From NCBI GenBank assembly GCA_963772635.1, contig CAVYYK010000059.1:1-64000 (forward strand): DNA of 64,000 nt, written 5' to 3'. Source of the DNA: JAUXFS01 sp963772635. GTDB lineage: Bacteria > Pseudomonadota > Alphaproteobacteria > Rhodospirillales > Defluviicoccaceae. Within the stretch, counting starts at the first letter, position 1, and the number at the start of each line of letters is the position of its first letter. Positions 35,389-45,079 of this stretch are shown in pieces. The position numbers were made by a program, and so were the translations under genes. The notes under the pieces were generated by a model, which saw only the letters and a program-made list of their open reading frames with translations, made no database searches and was not told the origin of the DNA.

Positions 35389-35793
35389 TCAGTTCTTCCT
35401 GTTTGTTCCGAAGCTCCCGGCGCGGATTGCGGATATGGCCCGCATGTACAAGCGTCGCCAGCCGAGATGGTCGAGCCGCGCTCGAATAAGAGCTTCAATC
35501 GCTTCGGCATCGCAGACACTGCCTTCGATAAAGCCGATATCGTCGCCGAGAAGGTTACCCACCTCGCTGTCGAGCAGGTCCCGCACGTCGGCCGGCTGCA
35601 ATTCGAATACCGTCGCCAAAGCGTTGCTGGCTGCTGCCCACGCCCCTTCGACGTCGTAGCCGTTACGCGCGCTCGCGCCCCAAAAGCCAGACATCGGGTT
35701 GCGGGACGGTAGAATGGTTCGCAGGCGCACGTCCGTCGCGGCCCCTCGGCACTTCCTAAAGTGAGGAAGGATACCCGGTTCGTGACGGTACAA
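35389..35793 (-). CDS. Hypothetical protein
   Basis: This frame gives up to 134 residues with a plausible acidic composition, including a stretch rich in Leu and Asp (VFELQPADVRDLLDSEVGNL). I recognise no family. Only a TTG at 35793 is available as a start in the track of this frame, but the reading frame is open further upstream to about 35866 and the sequence before it (WLTGDGRFWLYRHEPG) looks coding, so the true N-terminus may be longer or may be hidden by an indel. It follows the GcrA-like gene closely on the same strand and could be co-transcribed. Confidence 0.5.
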   Translation of the reverse strand: MYRHEPGILPHFRKCRGAATDVRLRTILPSRNPMSGFWGASARNGYDVEGAWAAASNALATVFELQPADVRDLLDSEVGNLLGDDIGFIEGSVCDAEAIEALIRARLDHLGWRRLYMRAISAIRAGSFGTNRKN

Positions 35794-35813
35794 CCAAAAC
35801 CGGCCGTCACCCG

Positions 35814-36176
35814 TCAGCCAACTGCCGCCGATCTTTGAGGTTTTGCGGTCGACCGATAGGCCAGATCACGGTGGGTTGGGCAGTAGGGCTTCCCCTCCAC
35901 GACCGCCGCGCCACAAAAATGAAAACCGACCCCATCGGTCTCGCCCAGCGGCCAGCGGCACATCCCCCTTTCTAGGCTCGCCAACTGGATTACTTTCTTA
36001 TCGTCGGAGAGTGGCGGAACGGACGCCCGGCGCTTCGCTAGATCGAGCCGAAAGGCTTTGCCGATAACGGCATTCCGGGTCATTCCCAGCCGGCGGCCGA
36101 TTTCTCTGGCGGTGATCCCGTCATTCCACAAAGCAATGAGCGCCCCTGTCCGCTCTGGAGTCCATTCCTGTGTCAT
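35814..36176 (-). CDS. GcrA-like cell-cycle regulator homologue, short and divergent
   Basis: From the ATG at 36176 the product has 120 residues. The N-terminal helix-turn-helix is GcrA-like: EWTPERTGALIALWNDGITA, then REIGRRLGMTRNAVIGKAFR. The C-terminal block CRWPLGETDGVGFHFCG followed by GKPYCPTHRDLAY matches the sigma-70-binding end of GcrA. In alphaproteobacteria GcrA binds methylated GANTC promoters and RNA polymerase. The linker between the domains is shorter than in typical GcrA (about 160-175 residues). Because it lies between the copies of a duplication in a gene-poor region, it may be an accessory paralogue rather than the cell-cycle master regulator. Confidence 0.8.
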   Translation of the reverse strand: MTQEWTPERTGALIALWNDGITAREIGRRLGMTRNAVIGKAFRLDLAKRRASVPPLSDDKKVIQLASLERGMCRWPLGETDGVGFHFCGAAVVEGKPYCPTHRDLAYRSTAKPQRSAAVG

Positions 36177-36645
36177 CGGTCCCACCATCCCTTCCAATTT
36201 GGCACAAGAGTCCGCTTTCTCTTTCCAGAGACTCTCATCTGTAGATCAATGATGACAACACCTTATAACAGATCTTTGATGCGGTACACTAAGAAGGGGT
36301 TGATTTCGAGCAGCGGGTCGGAAATCCTGACGTACTGTGAGACAAATGCCACACATCGGGTTCGATTGTGATCCCCTCAAATTTCAGAGAAGCCGCTATA
36401 TCCCAACCAGTTACAGATTTTTCGGCCGGGATCTTTCTTGTGCGGTGATGCACATGCTTTGAACGGCGCGATTGGTCCGATCATGATGCTAACCTCGGGC
36501 TTGCACTTTTGATGGGGTGACATTGAAGGTGAACCCACCCCTGAGAGCTGACGTTGGCGAGGCGAAGCGCCGTAGCGGCAAAATGACCCGGCCCGCGCTT
36601 CCTTCGTGACGGTCAGGGAGCGGCCGTCGAGACGGATCGTGCCGC
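36177..36645. other. Gene-free stretch upstream of the GcrA-like gene and downstream of hutU
   Basis: No gene is supported. The stretch holds the second copy of the 15-mer ATGACAACACCTTAT (36252-36266), about 76 nt before the GcrA-like start, where it could be part of a promoter. From about 36488 it holds the right copy of the diverged direct repeat (GCTAACCTCGGGCTTGCAC, then GACATTGAAGGTGAACCCAC), which runs into the end of hutU. Compared with the left copy it has about 60 extra bases between 36553 and 36615. Confidence 0.55.
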
Positions 36646-38325
36646 CTAGCCCCGGTCCAGGGACGGCAGGTCGAGACCCTTTTCGCGGGCGCAGGCGATG
36701 GCGTCTTCGTAGCCGGCGTCGGCGTGGCGCATCACTCCGGTCGCCGGGTCGTTCCACAGCACCCGCGCGATCCGCTTGGCCGCCGCCTCGGTGCCGTCGC
36801 AGACGATGACCATGCCGGCGTGCTGGGAGAAGCCCATGCCGACGCCGCCGCCGTGGTGGATCGACACCCAGGTGGCGCCGCCGGCGCAGTTGACCAGGGC
36901 GTTGAGCAGCGGCCAGTCGGAGACCGCGTCGGAGCCGTCGCGCATCGCCTCGGTCTCGCGGTTGGGGCTGGCGACCGAGCCGGAATCGAGGTGGTCGCGG
37001 CCGATGACGATCGGCGCCTTGAGTTCGCCGCTGGCCACCATCTCGTTGAAGGCGAGGCCGAGACGGTCGCGGTCGCCGAGCCCGACCCAGCAGATCCGCG
37101 CCGGCAGTCCCTGGAAGTGGATCCGCTCGCGCGCCATGTCGAGCCAGTTGTGGAGGTGCGGATCGTCCGGGATCAGCTCCTTGACCTTGGCGTCGGTGCG
37201 ATAGATGTCCTCGGGGTCTCCCGACAGGGCGGCCCACCGGAACGGCCCGATGCCGCGGCAGAACAGCGGCCGGATGTAGGCGGGCACGAAGCCGGGGAAG
37301 TCGAAGGCGTTGTCGACGCCGGTCTCCAGCGCCATCTGGCGGATGTTGTTGCCGTAGTCGAGGGTCGGAATGCCGGCGGCGTTGAAGTCGAGCATCGCCT
37401 TGACCTGGACCGCCATCGACGCCTTGGCCTCGCGCACCACCCGGTCCGGCTCGCGTTCGATCCGCGTCTCCCAGTCGTCCAGGGTCCAGCCTATGGGTAG
37501 GTAGCCGTTGAGCGGATCGTGGGCGCTGGTCTGGTCGGTGACCACGTCCGGCCGGACGCCGCGGTGGACCAGCTCCGGATAGATTTCGCCGGCGTTGCCA
37601 AGGAGCCCCACCGACACCGGTTGTCGGTTCGCCGTCGCCTCCTCGATGATCGCCAGCGCCTCGTCGAGGTCGTCGCAGCGGCGGTCGAGATAGCCGGTGC
37701 GCAGCCGCATCTCGATCCGGCTCGGCCGGCATTCGACGACGAGCACCGAGGCGCCGGCCATGGTCCCGGCCAGCGGCTGCGCCCCGCCCATCCCGCCGAG
37801 GCCGGCGGTGAGGATCCACTTTCCGCCGAGATCGCCGCCGAAGTGCTTGCCGGCGATGGAGACGAAGGTCTCGTAGGTGCCCTGGACGATGCCCTGGCTG
37901 CCGATGTAGATCCACGATCCCGCGGTCATCTGGCCGTACATCATCAGTCCCTGGCGATCGAGGGCGTTGAAGTGTTCCCACGTCGCCCAGTGCGGCACCA
38001 GGTTGGAGTTGGCGATCAGCACCCGCGGCGCGTCGGGATGGGTGCGGAAGACGCCGACCGGCTTGCCCGACTGGACCATCATCAACTCGTCGTCGCCGAG
38101 CCGTTGCAGCGTCTCGACGATCCGGTCGAAGGCTTCCCAGGAGCGGGCGGCGCGACCGATGCCGCCGTAGACGACCAGTTCGCCCGGCTTCTCGGCGACG
38201 TCGGGGTCGAGGTTGTTCATCAGCATCCGCATCGCCGCCTCGGTCTGCCAGGACCGGCAGGTCTTCTCGGGACCGGTCGGGGCGCGGACGACACGTTCGT
38301 TGTCGATGCGGGTCGGTTGGGTCAT
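36646..38325 (-). CDS. hutU: Urocanate hydratase
   Basis: The 559-residue protein has the full urocanase sequence: an N-terminal PGELVVYGGIGRAARSWEAF, a Rossmann-like part with TAGLGGMGGAQPLAGTMAG (about 165-185) for the tightly bound NAD, and a C-terminal CAGGATWVSIHHGGGVGMGF (about 445-465). It converts urocanate to imidazolone propionate, step two of histidine degradation, in the cytoplasm. Its ATG overlaps the stop of hutG (ATGA at 38322-38325), so it is translationally coupled. A diverged copy of its 3' end lies 1.5 kb downstream. Confidence 0.95.
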   Translation of the reverse strand: MTQPTRIDNERVVRAPTGPEKTCRSWQTEAAMRMLMNNLDPDVAEKPGELVVYGGIGRAARSWEAFDRIVETLQRLGDDELMMVQSGKPVGVFRTHPDAPRVLIANSNLVPHWATWEHFNALDRQGLMMYGQMTAGSWIYIGSQGIVQGTYETFVSIAGKHFGGDLGGKWILTAGLGGMGGAQPLAGTMAGASVLVVECRPSRIEMRLRTGYLDRRCDDLDEALAIIEEATANRQPVSVGLLGNAGEIYPELVHRGVRPDVVTDQTSAHDPLNGYLPIGWTLDDWETRIEREPDRVVREAKASMAVQVKAMLDFNAAGIPTLDYGNNIRQMALETGVDNAFDFPGFVPAYIRPLFCRGIGPFRWAALSGDPEDIYRTDAKVKELIPDDPHLHNWLDMARERIHFQGLPARICWVGLGDRDRLGLAFNEMVASGELKAPIVIGRDHLDSGSVASPNRETEAMRDGSDAVSDWPLLNALVNCAGGATWVSIHHGGGVGMGFSQHAGMVIVCDGTEAAAKRIARVLWNDPATGVMRHADAGYEDAIACAREKGLDLPSLDRG

Positions 38326-39131
38326 CGGTCTTTCCTCACGGTCTTGGCGGCTTCGGCGAGCATCGTTTCCAGCGCGGTTCGCAGGACCCGGCGAACGGCG
38401 TCGGCCTTGGCGTCGTCGAAGGTCCACGGCGGAGCTTCCTCCATGTAGGTGCGCTGCGCCAGTTCCATCTGGACGGCGTGAACGCCGGCATCCGGCCGGC
38501 CGTAGTGCCGGGTGATCCAGCCGCCCTTGAAGCGGCCGTCGACGACGCTGGAATAGCCTTGCGCCGCGGCACAGACATCGGTCACCGCGCTGCGGATCTC
38601 CGGCGCGCAACTCCGCCCGGCGTTGGTGCCGATGTTGAAGGCCGGCAGCTCGCCGTCGAACAGCCGCGGCACCCGCGATCGGATCGAGTGGCAATCGTAG
38701 AGGAGCACGAACCCGTGCTCCGCCCGCACGCGCTCGATCTGCTCGGCCAGCGCCCGGTGGTAGGGCTCGAAATAGAGGGTACGGCGCTCGAAGATCTCGG
38801 CGTCGTCCGGATCGGATCCGGGCCGCCAGATCGGTTCGCCGTCGAAGGTGGTGAGCGGACACAGGCCGGTCGACGCCTGTCCCGGATACAGCGACGCGCC
38901 GGACGGGTCGCGGTTGACGTCGATGACGTAGCGCGAGATCGCTGTGCGCACCACCGTCGCATCGAGTTGGTCGGCGAAGTCGTAGAGCCGCTCGATCCAC
39001 CAGTCGGTGTCGATCATCGCCCGGCCTTGCCCGTTCAGCCGTTCGGCCACATGATCCGGCAACTCGCGGCCGGCGTGGGGCATGCTGAGGATCAGCGGGG
39101 CATGGCGGGGCTCGACGATGACGGCGGTCAC
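38322..39131 (-). CDS. hutG: N-formylglutamate amidohydrolase
   Basis: From the GTG at 39131 the product has 269 residues of the N-formylglutamate deformylase family. Recognisable are LILSMPHAGRELPDHVAERL (about 14-33), DTDWWIERLYDFADQL, VIDVNRDPSGASLYPGQAS and VLLYDCHSIRSRVPRLFDG, with His/Asp/Glu residues suited to a metal site. It splits N-formylglutamate into glutamate and formate, the last step of the HutF route. The GTG overlaps the hutH stop (39128-39131) and its own stop overlaps the hutU ATG. Coupling without an ATG is typical of tight operons. Confidence 0.92.
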   Translation of the reverse strand: MTAVIVEPRHAPLILSMPHAGRELPDHVAERLNGQGRAMIDTDWWIERLYDFADQLDATVVRTAISRYVIDVNRDPSGASLYPGQASTGLCPLTTFDGEPIWRPGSDPDDAEIFERRTLYFEPYHRALAEQIERVRAEHGFVLLYDCHSIRSRVPRLFDGELPAFNIGTNAGRSCAPEIRSAVTDVCAAAQGYSSVVDGRFKGGWITRHYGRPDAGVHAVQMELAQRTYMEEAPPWTFDDAKADAVRRVLRTALETMLAEAAKTVRKDR

Positions 39132-40676
39132 CGTCCGGCCTCCCCGAATCGGACTGGCGCGAGGGCATCGGCGGCGATGTCCGCCAGCGAGCCGTCGCGG
39201 ACGAGGAGGCGGGCGGCGGCGATGTCGGGGGCGAGGAAACGGTCGTGTTCCAGCGGCGGAACCCGTTCGCGCAGCCGCGCCTTCGCATTTTCGAGCACCG
39301 CACTCGAGCGCAGCGGCGCATGCACGTCGATCCCCTGGGCCGCCGCCAGCACCTCGATGGCGACGATGTTCGCGGCGTTCTCGACCATGTCGTGAAGGCG
39401 CCGTGCGGCGTGGGTCGCCATCGATACGTGATCCTCCTGGTTGGCCGATGTCGGCACGCTGTCGATGCTCGCCGGCGCCGCCCGCTGACGGTTCTCGGCG
39501 GCGAGCGCCGCCGCTGTGACGTGGGCGATCATCATGCCGCTGTCGAGACCGGGGCGGGAGGCGAGGAACATCGGCAGGCCGCTGATGGTGCCGTCGGTCA
39601 GCATGGCGATCCGGCGTTCCGACATCGAGCCGGTCTCGGCGAGGGCGATGGCGATGGCGTCGGCGGCGAACGCCACCGGCTCGGCATGGAAATTGCCCCC
39701 GGACAAGGCGATGTCGTCGTCGGCGAACACCAGCGGGTTGTCGGTGACGCTGTCGGCTTCGCGTTCGAGGATGGCGGCGGCATAGCGGAACTGATCGAGG
39801 CAGGCGCCCATCACCTGGGGCTGGCAGCGCAGCGAATACGGGTCCTGGACCTTGCCGCAGTCGGCGTGGGACGCGCGGATCTCGCTGTCGGCGGTCAGCG
39901 CCGCCATCGCCCGGGCGACGTCCCGCTGGCCGGGGTGCGGGCGCACCGCGTGGATCCGCGGATCGAACGGCACGGCGGAGCCGAGCGCGGCGTCGACCGA
40001 CATCGCGCCGGCGACCAGCGCCGTCTCGAACACCCGCTCGACCTCGAAAAGCGCGGCGAGGGCGAGCGCCGTCGACACCTGGGTGCCGTTGAGCAGCGCC
40101 AGTCCCTCCTTGGGACCGAACTCCAACGGTTCGAAGGCCGGCTCCGGCCAACGCCTGTTCGGCGGAGACCGGCTCGCCGGCGACGATGATCTCGCCGACG
40201 CCGATCATCGAGGCGGCGAGGTGGGCGAGGGGGGCGAGATCGCCCGAGGCGCCCACCGAACCCTGGGACGGGATCACCGGGACGAGCCCGTGCTCGGCCA
40301 TCTCGGCGAGGCGGGCGAGGGTCGACCAGCGGACGCCCGAGAACCCGCGGCCGAGGCTCGCGGCCTTCAGCGCCATCACCAGGTGGACCACCGGCGGAGA
40401 CAGGGGCGGTCCGACCCCGACGGCATGGGAAAGGACGAGGTTGCGCTGGAGCTCGGCGAGTTCTCCGGCCTTGATCCTGGTCTGGGCCAGTTTCCCGAAG
40501 CCGGTGTCGACCCCGTAGACCGCCTCGTCGGTGGCGACCAGGCGCTCGACCGCTCGCGCTCCGGCCTCGACCTGCGGCCGCGCCGTCTCGTCGACGGACC
40601 AGGTTGCGCCGCGGTAGATCCGCCGCCAGTCGGCGAGGGTCATGGTCCCCGGTCGGATCGGCACGGTTGCGTTCAT
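39128..40676 (-). CDS. hutH: Histidine ammonia-lyase, 1-nt frameshift
   Basis: Two frames together give 515 residues of histidine ammonia-lyase. The first contains VYGVDTGFGKLAQTRI and the MIO-forming Ala-Ser-Gly in SVGASGDLAPLAHLA (about 140-155). The second has FGPKEGLALLNGTQVSTAL and later QDPYSLRCQPQVMG and SGGNFHAEPVAFAAD. The break is at 40136-40137: removing one G on the plus strand restores FEPLEFGPKEG. I treat this as a probable sequence error because the rest is well conserved. The enzyme makes urocanate from histidine. The ATG at 40676 overlaps the end of hutI. Confidence 0.9.
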
Positions 40677-41888
40677 TGTCCCCTCCAAACCCGCCTGAAC
40701 AGCGGATTGAAACCCATCCGATAGACCAGTTCGGCCGGCCGTTCGATGTCCCACACCGCCAAGTCGCACCACTTCCCCGCCTCCAACGTCCCGCACGCGT
40801 CGGCGAGGCCGAGGGCGCGGGCCGCTTCCCGGGTGGTTCCGGCGAGCGCCTCCTCGGCGGTCAGGCGGAACAGCGTCGCCGCCATGTTCATGGCGAGCAG
40901 CACGGAGGTCAACGGCGACGAGCCCGGATTGCTGTCGGTCGCCACCGCCATCGGCACGCCGCGCGCGCGCAACAAGTCGACCGGCGGCACCCGTGTCTCG
41001 CGCAGGAAGTAGAAGGCGCCCGGCAGCAGCACGGCGACGGTACCGGCGCGCGCCAGGGCATCGGCGCCGTCGCCGTCCAGGTGCTCGAGATGGTCGGCGG
41101 AGAGGGCGCCGAATTCGGCCGCCAGCGCCGCGCCGCCCATGTTGGAAAGCTGCTCGGCGTGGAGCTTGACCGGCAGGCGATGGGCGCGCGCCGCCTCGAA
41201 CACCCGGCGGATCTGTTGGCGGTCGAAGCCGATGGTGTCGCAGAACCCGTCGACCGCGTCGGCGAGGCCGGCGGCGGCGACCCTCGGGATCATCTCATGG
41301 CAAACCAGGTCGATGTAGCCATCGGCGTCGCCGGCGTATTCGGGGGGGACGGCATGGGCGCCGAGAAAGGTGGTGCGCACGGTCACGTCGCGGAGCGTGG
41401 CGAGGCGGCGCGCCGCCGCAAGCATTATGGTCTCGGATTCGGGGGTCAGACCGTAGCCCGATTTGATCTCGATGGTCGTCAGTCCCTCGGCGAGGAGGGC
41501 ATCGAGGCGCGGCAGGGCGGCCGCCACCAGCGCCGCCTCGTCGGCCCCGCGGGTCGCCTTGGTCGTCGACGCGATGCCGCCGCCGGCGCGGGCGATCTCC
41601 TCATACGTGGCGCCGTTCAGCCGAAGTTCGAACTCGGCGGCACGGTCGCCGGCGTAGACCAGGTGGGTGTGGCAATCGATCAGGCCGGGGGTCACCCAAC
41701 GGCCGTCCAGGTCGACGGTCTCGTCGGCGGCGATCCCGGTCGGCAGGTCGGTCATCGCTCCGATCCAGGCGATCCGGCCGTCCCGCGCGGCGATCGCTCC
41801 GGGCTCGATCGAACCATACCCCGGCGCCCCGGCCCGCAGGGTCGCCAATCGTCCCGTTCACCCACAGTCGGTCGACGCGATCTCCCAC
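40673..41888 (-). CDS. hutI: Imidazolonepropionase, 1-nt frameshift near the start
   Basis: The body of the protein (from about 41848) is a normal imidazolonepropionase: VTPGLIDCHTHLVYAGDRAA (metal-binding His-X-His), ARAGGGIASTTKATR, KSGYGLTPESE and an ATDSNPGSSPL block. The family N-terminus (DRLWVNGRLATLRAG) lies just upstream in another frame. One extra C in the CCC at 41853-41855 explains it. With that base removed the reading starts at a GTG at 41888 and yields 404 residues. It hydrolyses imidazolone propionate to N-formimidoylglutamate. It is the first gene of the hutIHGU operon and is divergent from hutF, with only 42 nt between the two starts. Confidence 0.88.
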
Positions 41889-41930
41889 CCCGACGGTTTC
41901 TCCGTTATGGTTATCTCTACAAGGAAACAT

Positions 41931-43305
41931 ATGAGTGTAACCGATATGGGCAAGCTGTTCTTCGACGCGGCGTTGCTGGCGGACGGATGGGCGCGCGACG
42001 TGGCGATCACCGTCGAGGCCGACGGCCGGATCGCCGCCGTCGCGCCCGGACTCCTCGCCCGACGGCGCCGACCGGCGTTCGGGGGTGGCGGTGCCCGGTA
42101 TCCCGAACGTCCACAGCCATGCCTTCCAGCGCGGGATTGCCGGCCTCACCGAACGGCGGGGGACCGGCCCGGATTCGTTCTGGACATGGCGGCAGGTGAT
42201 GTACGGTTTCCTCGATCGCCTCGAACCCGAGGACCTGGAGGCGTTGGCGGCCCAGGCGTACCTGGAAATGCTCGAGGCCGGGTTCACCGCGGTCGGGGAA
42301 TTCCATTACGTCCATCACGACCCCTCCGGCCGCCCCTATGCCGACCCGGCCGAGATGGCGGGACGGATCGCCGCCGCGGCGGCGTCGACCGGGATCGGTC
42401 TGACCCTGCTGCCGGTGTTCTATGCCTACGGTGATTTCGGCGGAAAACCGGCCGAGGCCGGGCAACGGCGGTTCGTCACCGGCCCCGACGACTTCCTCCG
42501 CCTCGTCGACGCGACCCGGGCGGCGAGCGCGGCGGTGCCCGACGCGGTGACCGGGATCGCGCCGCACTCGCTCAGGGCGGTGACCGCCGAAGGCCTGGGT
42601 GCCGTCGTCGCCGGCGCCGGCGATGGCCCGATCCACATCCACGTCGCCGAGCAGCAGCGCGAGGTCGACGGCTGCCTCGCCGCGTACGGGAAACGGCCGG
42701 TCGAATGGCTGCTCGACGGCGGCCGGGTCGACGACCGCTGGTGTCTGGTCCACGCCACCCACACCACCGCGGACGAGATCGAGGCGATCGCCGCCGCCGG
42801 CGCCGTCGTCGGCCTGTGTCCGATCACCGAGGCCAACCTCGGCGACGGGATCTTCGCCGCCGGCCGTTTCCTCGACGCCGGCGGCCGCATCGGCATCGGC
42901 TCCGACAGCAACGTCTTGATCGCCGCCGCCGAGGAACTGCGGCTGATGGAGTACGGCCAGCGGCTGCGCGACCGCGTCCGCAACGTCCTCGCCGTTCCCG
43001 GCGGCTCGGTCGGGCGAAACCTGGTCGACGTCGTCTGCCGCGGCGGCGCCCGGGCGCTCGGCCGCAGGATCGGCGCCCTCGAGGCCGGATACCGCGCCGA
43101 CATCGTCGTCCTCGATGCCGATCACCCGGCGCTGATCGGCAAGCGCGACGACGGCTGGCTCGACGGCTGGATCTTCGCCGGCGACAACCGCGTGGTCCGC
43201 GAAGTCTGGGTCCACGGCCGGCGCGTCGTCGAAGACGGCCGGCACCGGTTGCGCGACCCCGTGCGGTCGCGGTTCGCCGCCGCCCTCGCCCGGCTGATGG
43301 GATAG
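41931..43305 (+). CDS. hutF: Formimidoylglutamate deiminase, 1-nt frameshift
   Basis: The protein is an amidohydrolase-superfamily formimidoylglutamate deiminase: VPGIPNVHSHAFQRGIAGLT with the metal-binding His-X-His, EFHYVHHDPSGRPYADPAEM, HIHVAEQQREVDGCLAAYGK, LVHATHTT and GSDSNVLIAAAEELRLMEYG. The N-terminal 39 residues (from ATG 41931, with AAGGA nearby) are in a different frame. Removing one G from the GG at 42048-42049 gives a continuous 457-residue protein. It converts N-formimidoylglutamate to N-formylglutamate and ammonia, which hutG then uses, so histidine is broken down by the five-step route. Confidence 0.9.
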
Positions 43306-43309
43306 CGCG

Positions 43310-43396
43310 CTACTCTTCGTTCGACTTTCCCATGCGTCGCTTCTTTGTGGCGGCGCGCCGGCGTTTCACCTCCATCCGGCGGATGCGGGCCGCCGC
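43310..43396 (-). pseudogene. Fragment resembling the 3' end of arfB
   Basis: On the minus strand this stretch reads ARIRRMEVKRRRAATKKR and ends in a stop codon at 43310-43312, like the basic C-terminal tail of ArfB (SRTRRIEAKRRRSTTKKL). At DNA level 43340-43389 matches 46701-46750 in arfB at 42 of 50 positions without gaps. The rest of arfB is missing. It is 3.36 kb downstream of the intact gene in the same orientation, with the EmrAB-type genes between. Basic tails are low in complexity, so convergence cannot be fully excluded. Confidence 0.6.
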
Positions 43397-43429
43397 CGTC
43401 GACGCCTACCGTCGCCGGAGTGGGTCCGA

Positions 43430-45079
43430 TCAGGACATCGGCTTTCCGTGGCCGCTAACGTTGGGCCGCCTCATCAAAAAGACGAAGGGGATCAGCGAGA
43501 TGAAGACAACGACGAGAAGCCGGAAACAGTCGTCGTAAGAAAGCAGCTGTGCCTGTTGATGCAATTGATGCTCGAGCACGGCCTGCGCCTTCTGGAGCGC
43601 CTGTGCCGCGCTGCCGCCGTGCCTCAACATGTGCTCCTGCAACGGGCCTGCCGCCGAACGGTAGGTCTTTTTGTAGGCCGAGATGTTCTCGACCAGCATA
43701 TTCCGATGATACTGGGTGCGCCGCGCCAGCAGCGTGGTCAGCAGGGCGATGCCGACGCTGCCGCCGAGATTTCTCGCCAGATTGATCAACGCGGAGGCGT
43801 TATTGTTCTTTTCCGGCGGCACGCCGACGTAGGCGACCGTGTTGATCGGAATGAACAAAAAGCCGAGACCGGCGGCCTGAATCATCCGATCGGTGGCGAT
43901 CGTCCAATAGTCCACCTGAAGGGTGAAGTGGGACATTCGATAGAGCCCATAGGCACTGACCGCGAGGCCGAAGGCGATCAGCCAGCGGGAATCGACTCCG
44001 TTCACCAGCCGGCCGACGATCGGCATCACGGCCATGATGGCGAAGCCGCCCGCCGTCAGCACCAATCCCGCGGACAACGCCGTGTAACCGAGCAGGGTCT
44101 GGGCGAACAGCGGGATGAAGGCGGTGCTGCCGAGCAGGATGAAACCGAGCATGAACATCAGCGCGTTGGCGAGGGCGAAGTTCTTGTTCTTGAGCAGCTT
44201 GAGATCGACGATCGGATCGCGTCGGGACAATTCCCATACGACGAAACCGATAATCCCCAGCGCCGCGACCACCGTACAGATGGTGATCACCCGCGAGCCG
44301 AACCAATCATCCTCCTGGCCCCGGTCGAGGACGAACTGAAGCGTACCCAGACCCAGAGCGAGCAAGCCGAAGCCGCAATAATCGAGCCGCAAACCGTTGC
44401 GCAACAATCGCGCTCGTTCGGCTTTGAGATGAGGAGGATCGGAAATCATCGCATTGATGAGGTAGAACAGGATCACGCTGACGGGGACGTTGATCAGGAA
44501 GATCCATCGCCATGTATAGTTGTCGGTGATCCAACCTCCCAGCGTCGGCCCGATCGCCGGCGCAAAGACGACGGCCATGCCGTAGAACGCGAAGGCCATG
44601 CCGCGCTGGCGGGGCGGGAAACTGTCGGCCAGGATCGCCTGGGAGTTCGGTTGCAGCCCGCCGCCGGTGAGGCCCTGGATGCAGCGGAACACGATCAACC
44701 AGGACAGGTTGGGTGCCAGACCGCAAAGGAGCGAACTCAGTCCAAATCCGGCGATGCAGGCCATGTAAAAGCGTTTTCGCCCGATCACCGTGGACAACCA
44801 TCCGCTGATCGGCAGCACGATGGCGTTGGTGATCAGATAAGAGGTGAGGATCCACGTCGCCTCGTCCTGGCTTGCCGCCATGTTGCCGGCGATGTGCTGC
44901 AGCGAGACGTTGGCGATGGCGATGTCGAGCACTTCCATGAAGGCGGCCATGGCGACGACGGGGGCGACGCTCCAGCGCGTCCTCGGCTCGGACTCGTTCG
45001 GGGGTGCCGGTTTCGATCGGGTCGATGGGCTTTCACCGCGGTCTTTTTCGGTGAGGCCGCCGTCGTCAGCGGCGCTCAT
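43430..45079 (-). CDS. DHA2-family MFS efflux transporter (EmrB-like)
   Basis: The 549-residue protein has about 14 hydrophobic segments, as expected for DHA2 drug:proton antiporters. Landmarks are VAMAAFMEVLDIAIANVSLQ (helix 1 motif with Asp), ATWILTSYLITNAIVLPISG, IGRKRFYMACIAGFG and RCIQGLTGGGLQPNSQAILA, then AFYGMAVVFAPAIGPTLGGW. The ATG at 45079 overlaps the stop of the upstream HlyD-type gene (45076-45079), so the pair is coupled. Together with an outer membrane channel they would pump hydrophobic compounds out of the cell; the channel gene is not in the window. Confidence 0.9.
   Translation of the reverse strand: MSAADDGGLTEKDRGESPSTRSKPAPPNESEPRTRWSVAPVVAMAAFMEVLDIAIANVSLQHIAGNMAASQDEATWILTSYLITNAIVLPISGWLSTVIGRKRFYMACIAGFGLSSLLCGLAPNLSWLIVFRCIQGLTGGGLQPNSQAILADSFPPRQRGMAFAFYGMAVVFAPAIGPTLGGWITDNYTWRWIFLINVPVSVILFYLINAMISDPPHLKAERARLLRNGLRLDYCGFGLLALGLGTLQFVLDRGQEDDWFGSRVITICTVVAALGIIGFVVWELSRRDPIVDLKLLKNKNFALANALMFMLGFILLGSTAFIPLFAQTLLGYTALSAGLVLTAGGFAIMAVMPIVGRLVNGVDSRWLIAFGLAVSAYGLYRMSHFTLQVDYWTIATDRMIQAAGLGFLFIPINTVAYVGVPPEKNNNASALINLARNLGGSVGIALLTTLLARRTQYHRNMLVENISAYKKTYRSAAGPLQEHMLRHGGSAAQALQKAQAVLEHQLHQQAQLLSYDDCFRLLVVVFISLIPFVFLMRRPNVSGHGKPMS

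Noticed and set aside
35370..35810. A 146-codon minus-strand frame overlapping the hypothetical gene at 35.4-35.8 kb
   Set aside because: Arg/Ser/Thr/Cys-rich shadow; the alternative frame has a normal acidic, Leu-rich composition.
38322..40796. One long continuous minus-strand frame that appears to fuse hutH and hutG
   Set aside because: The middle part of that frame is out-of-frame hutH; the fusion appears only because of the one-base shift at 40136.
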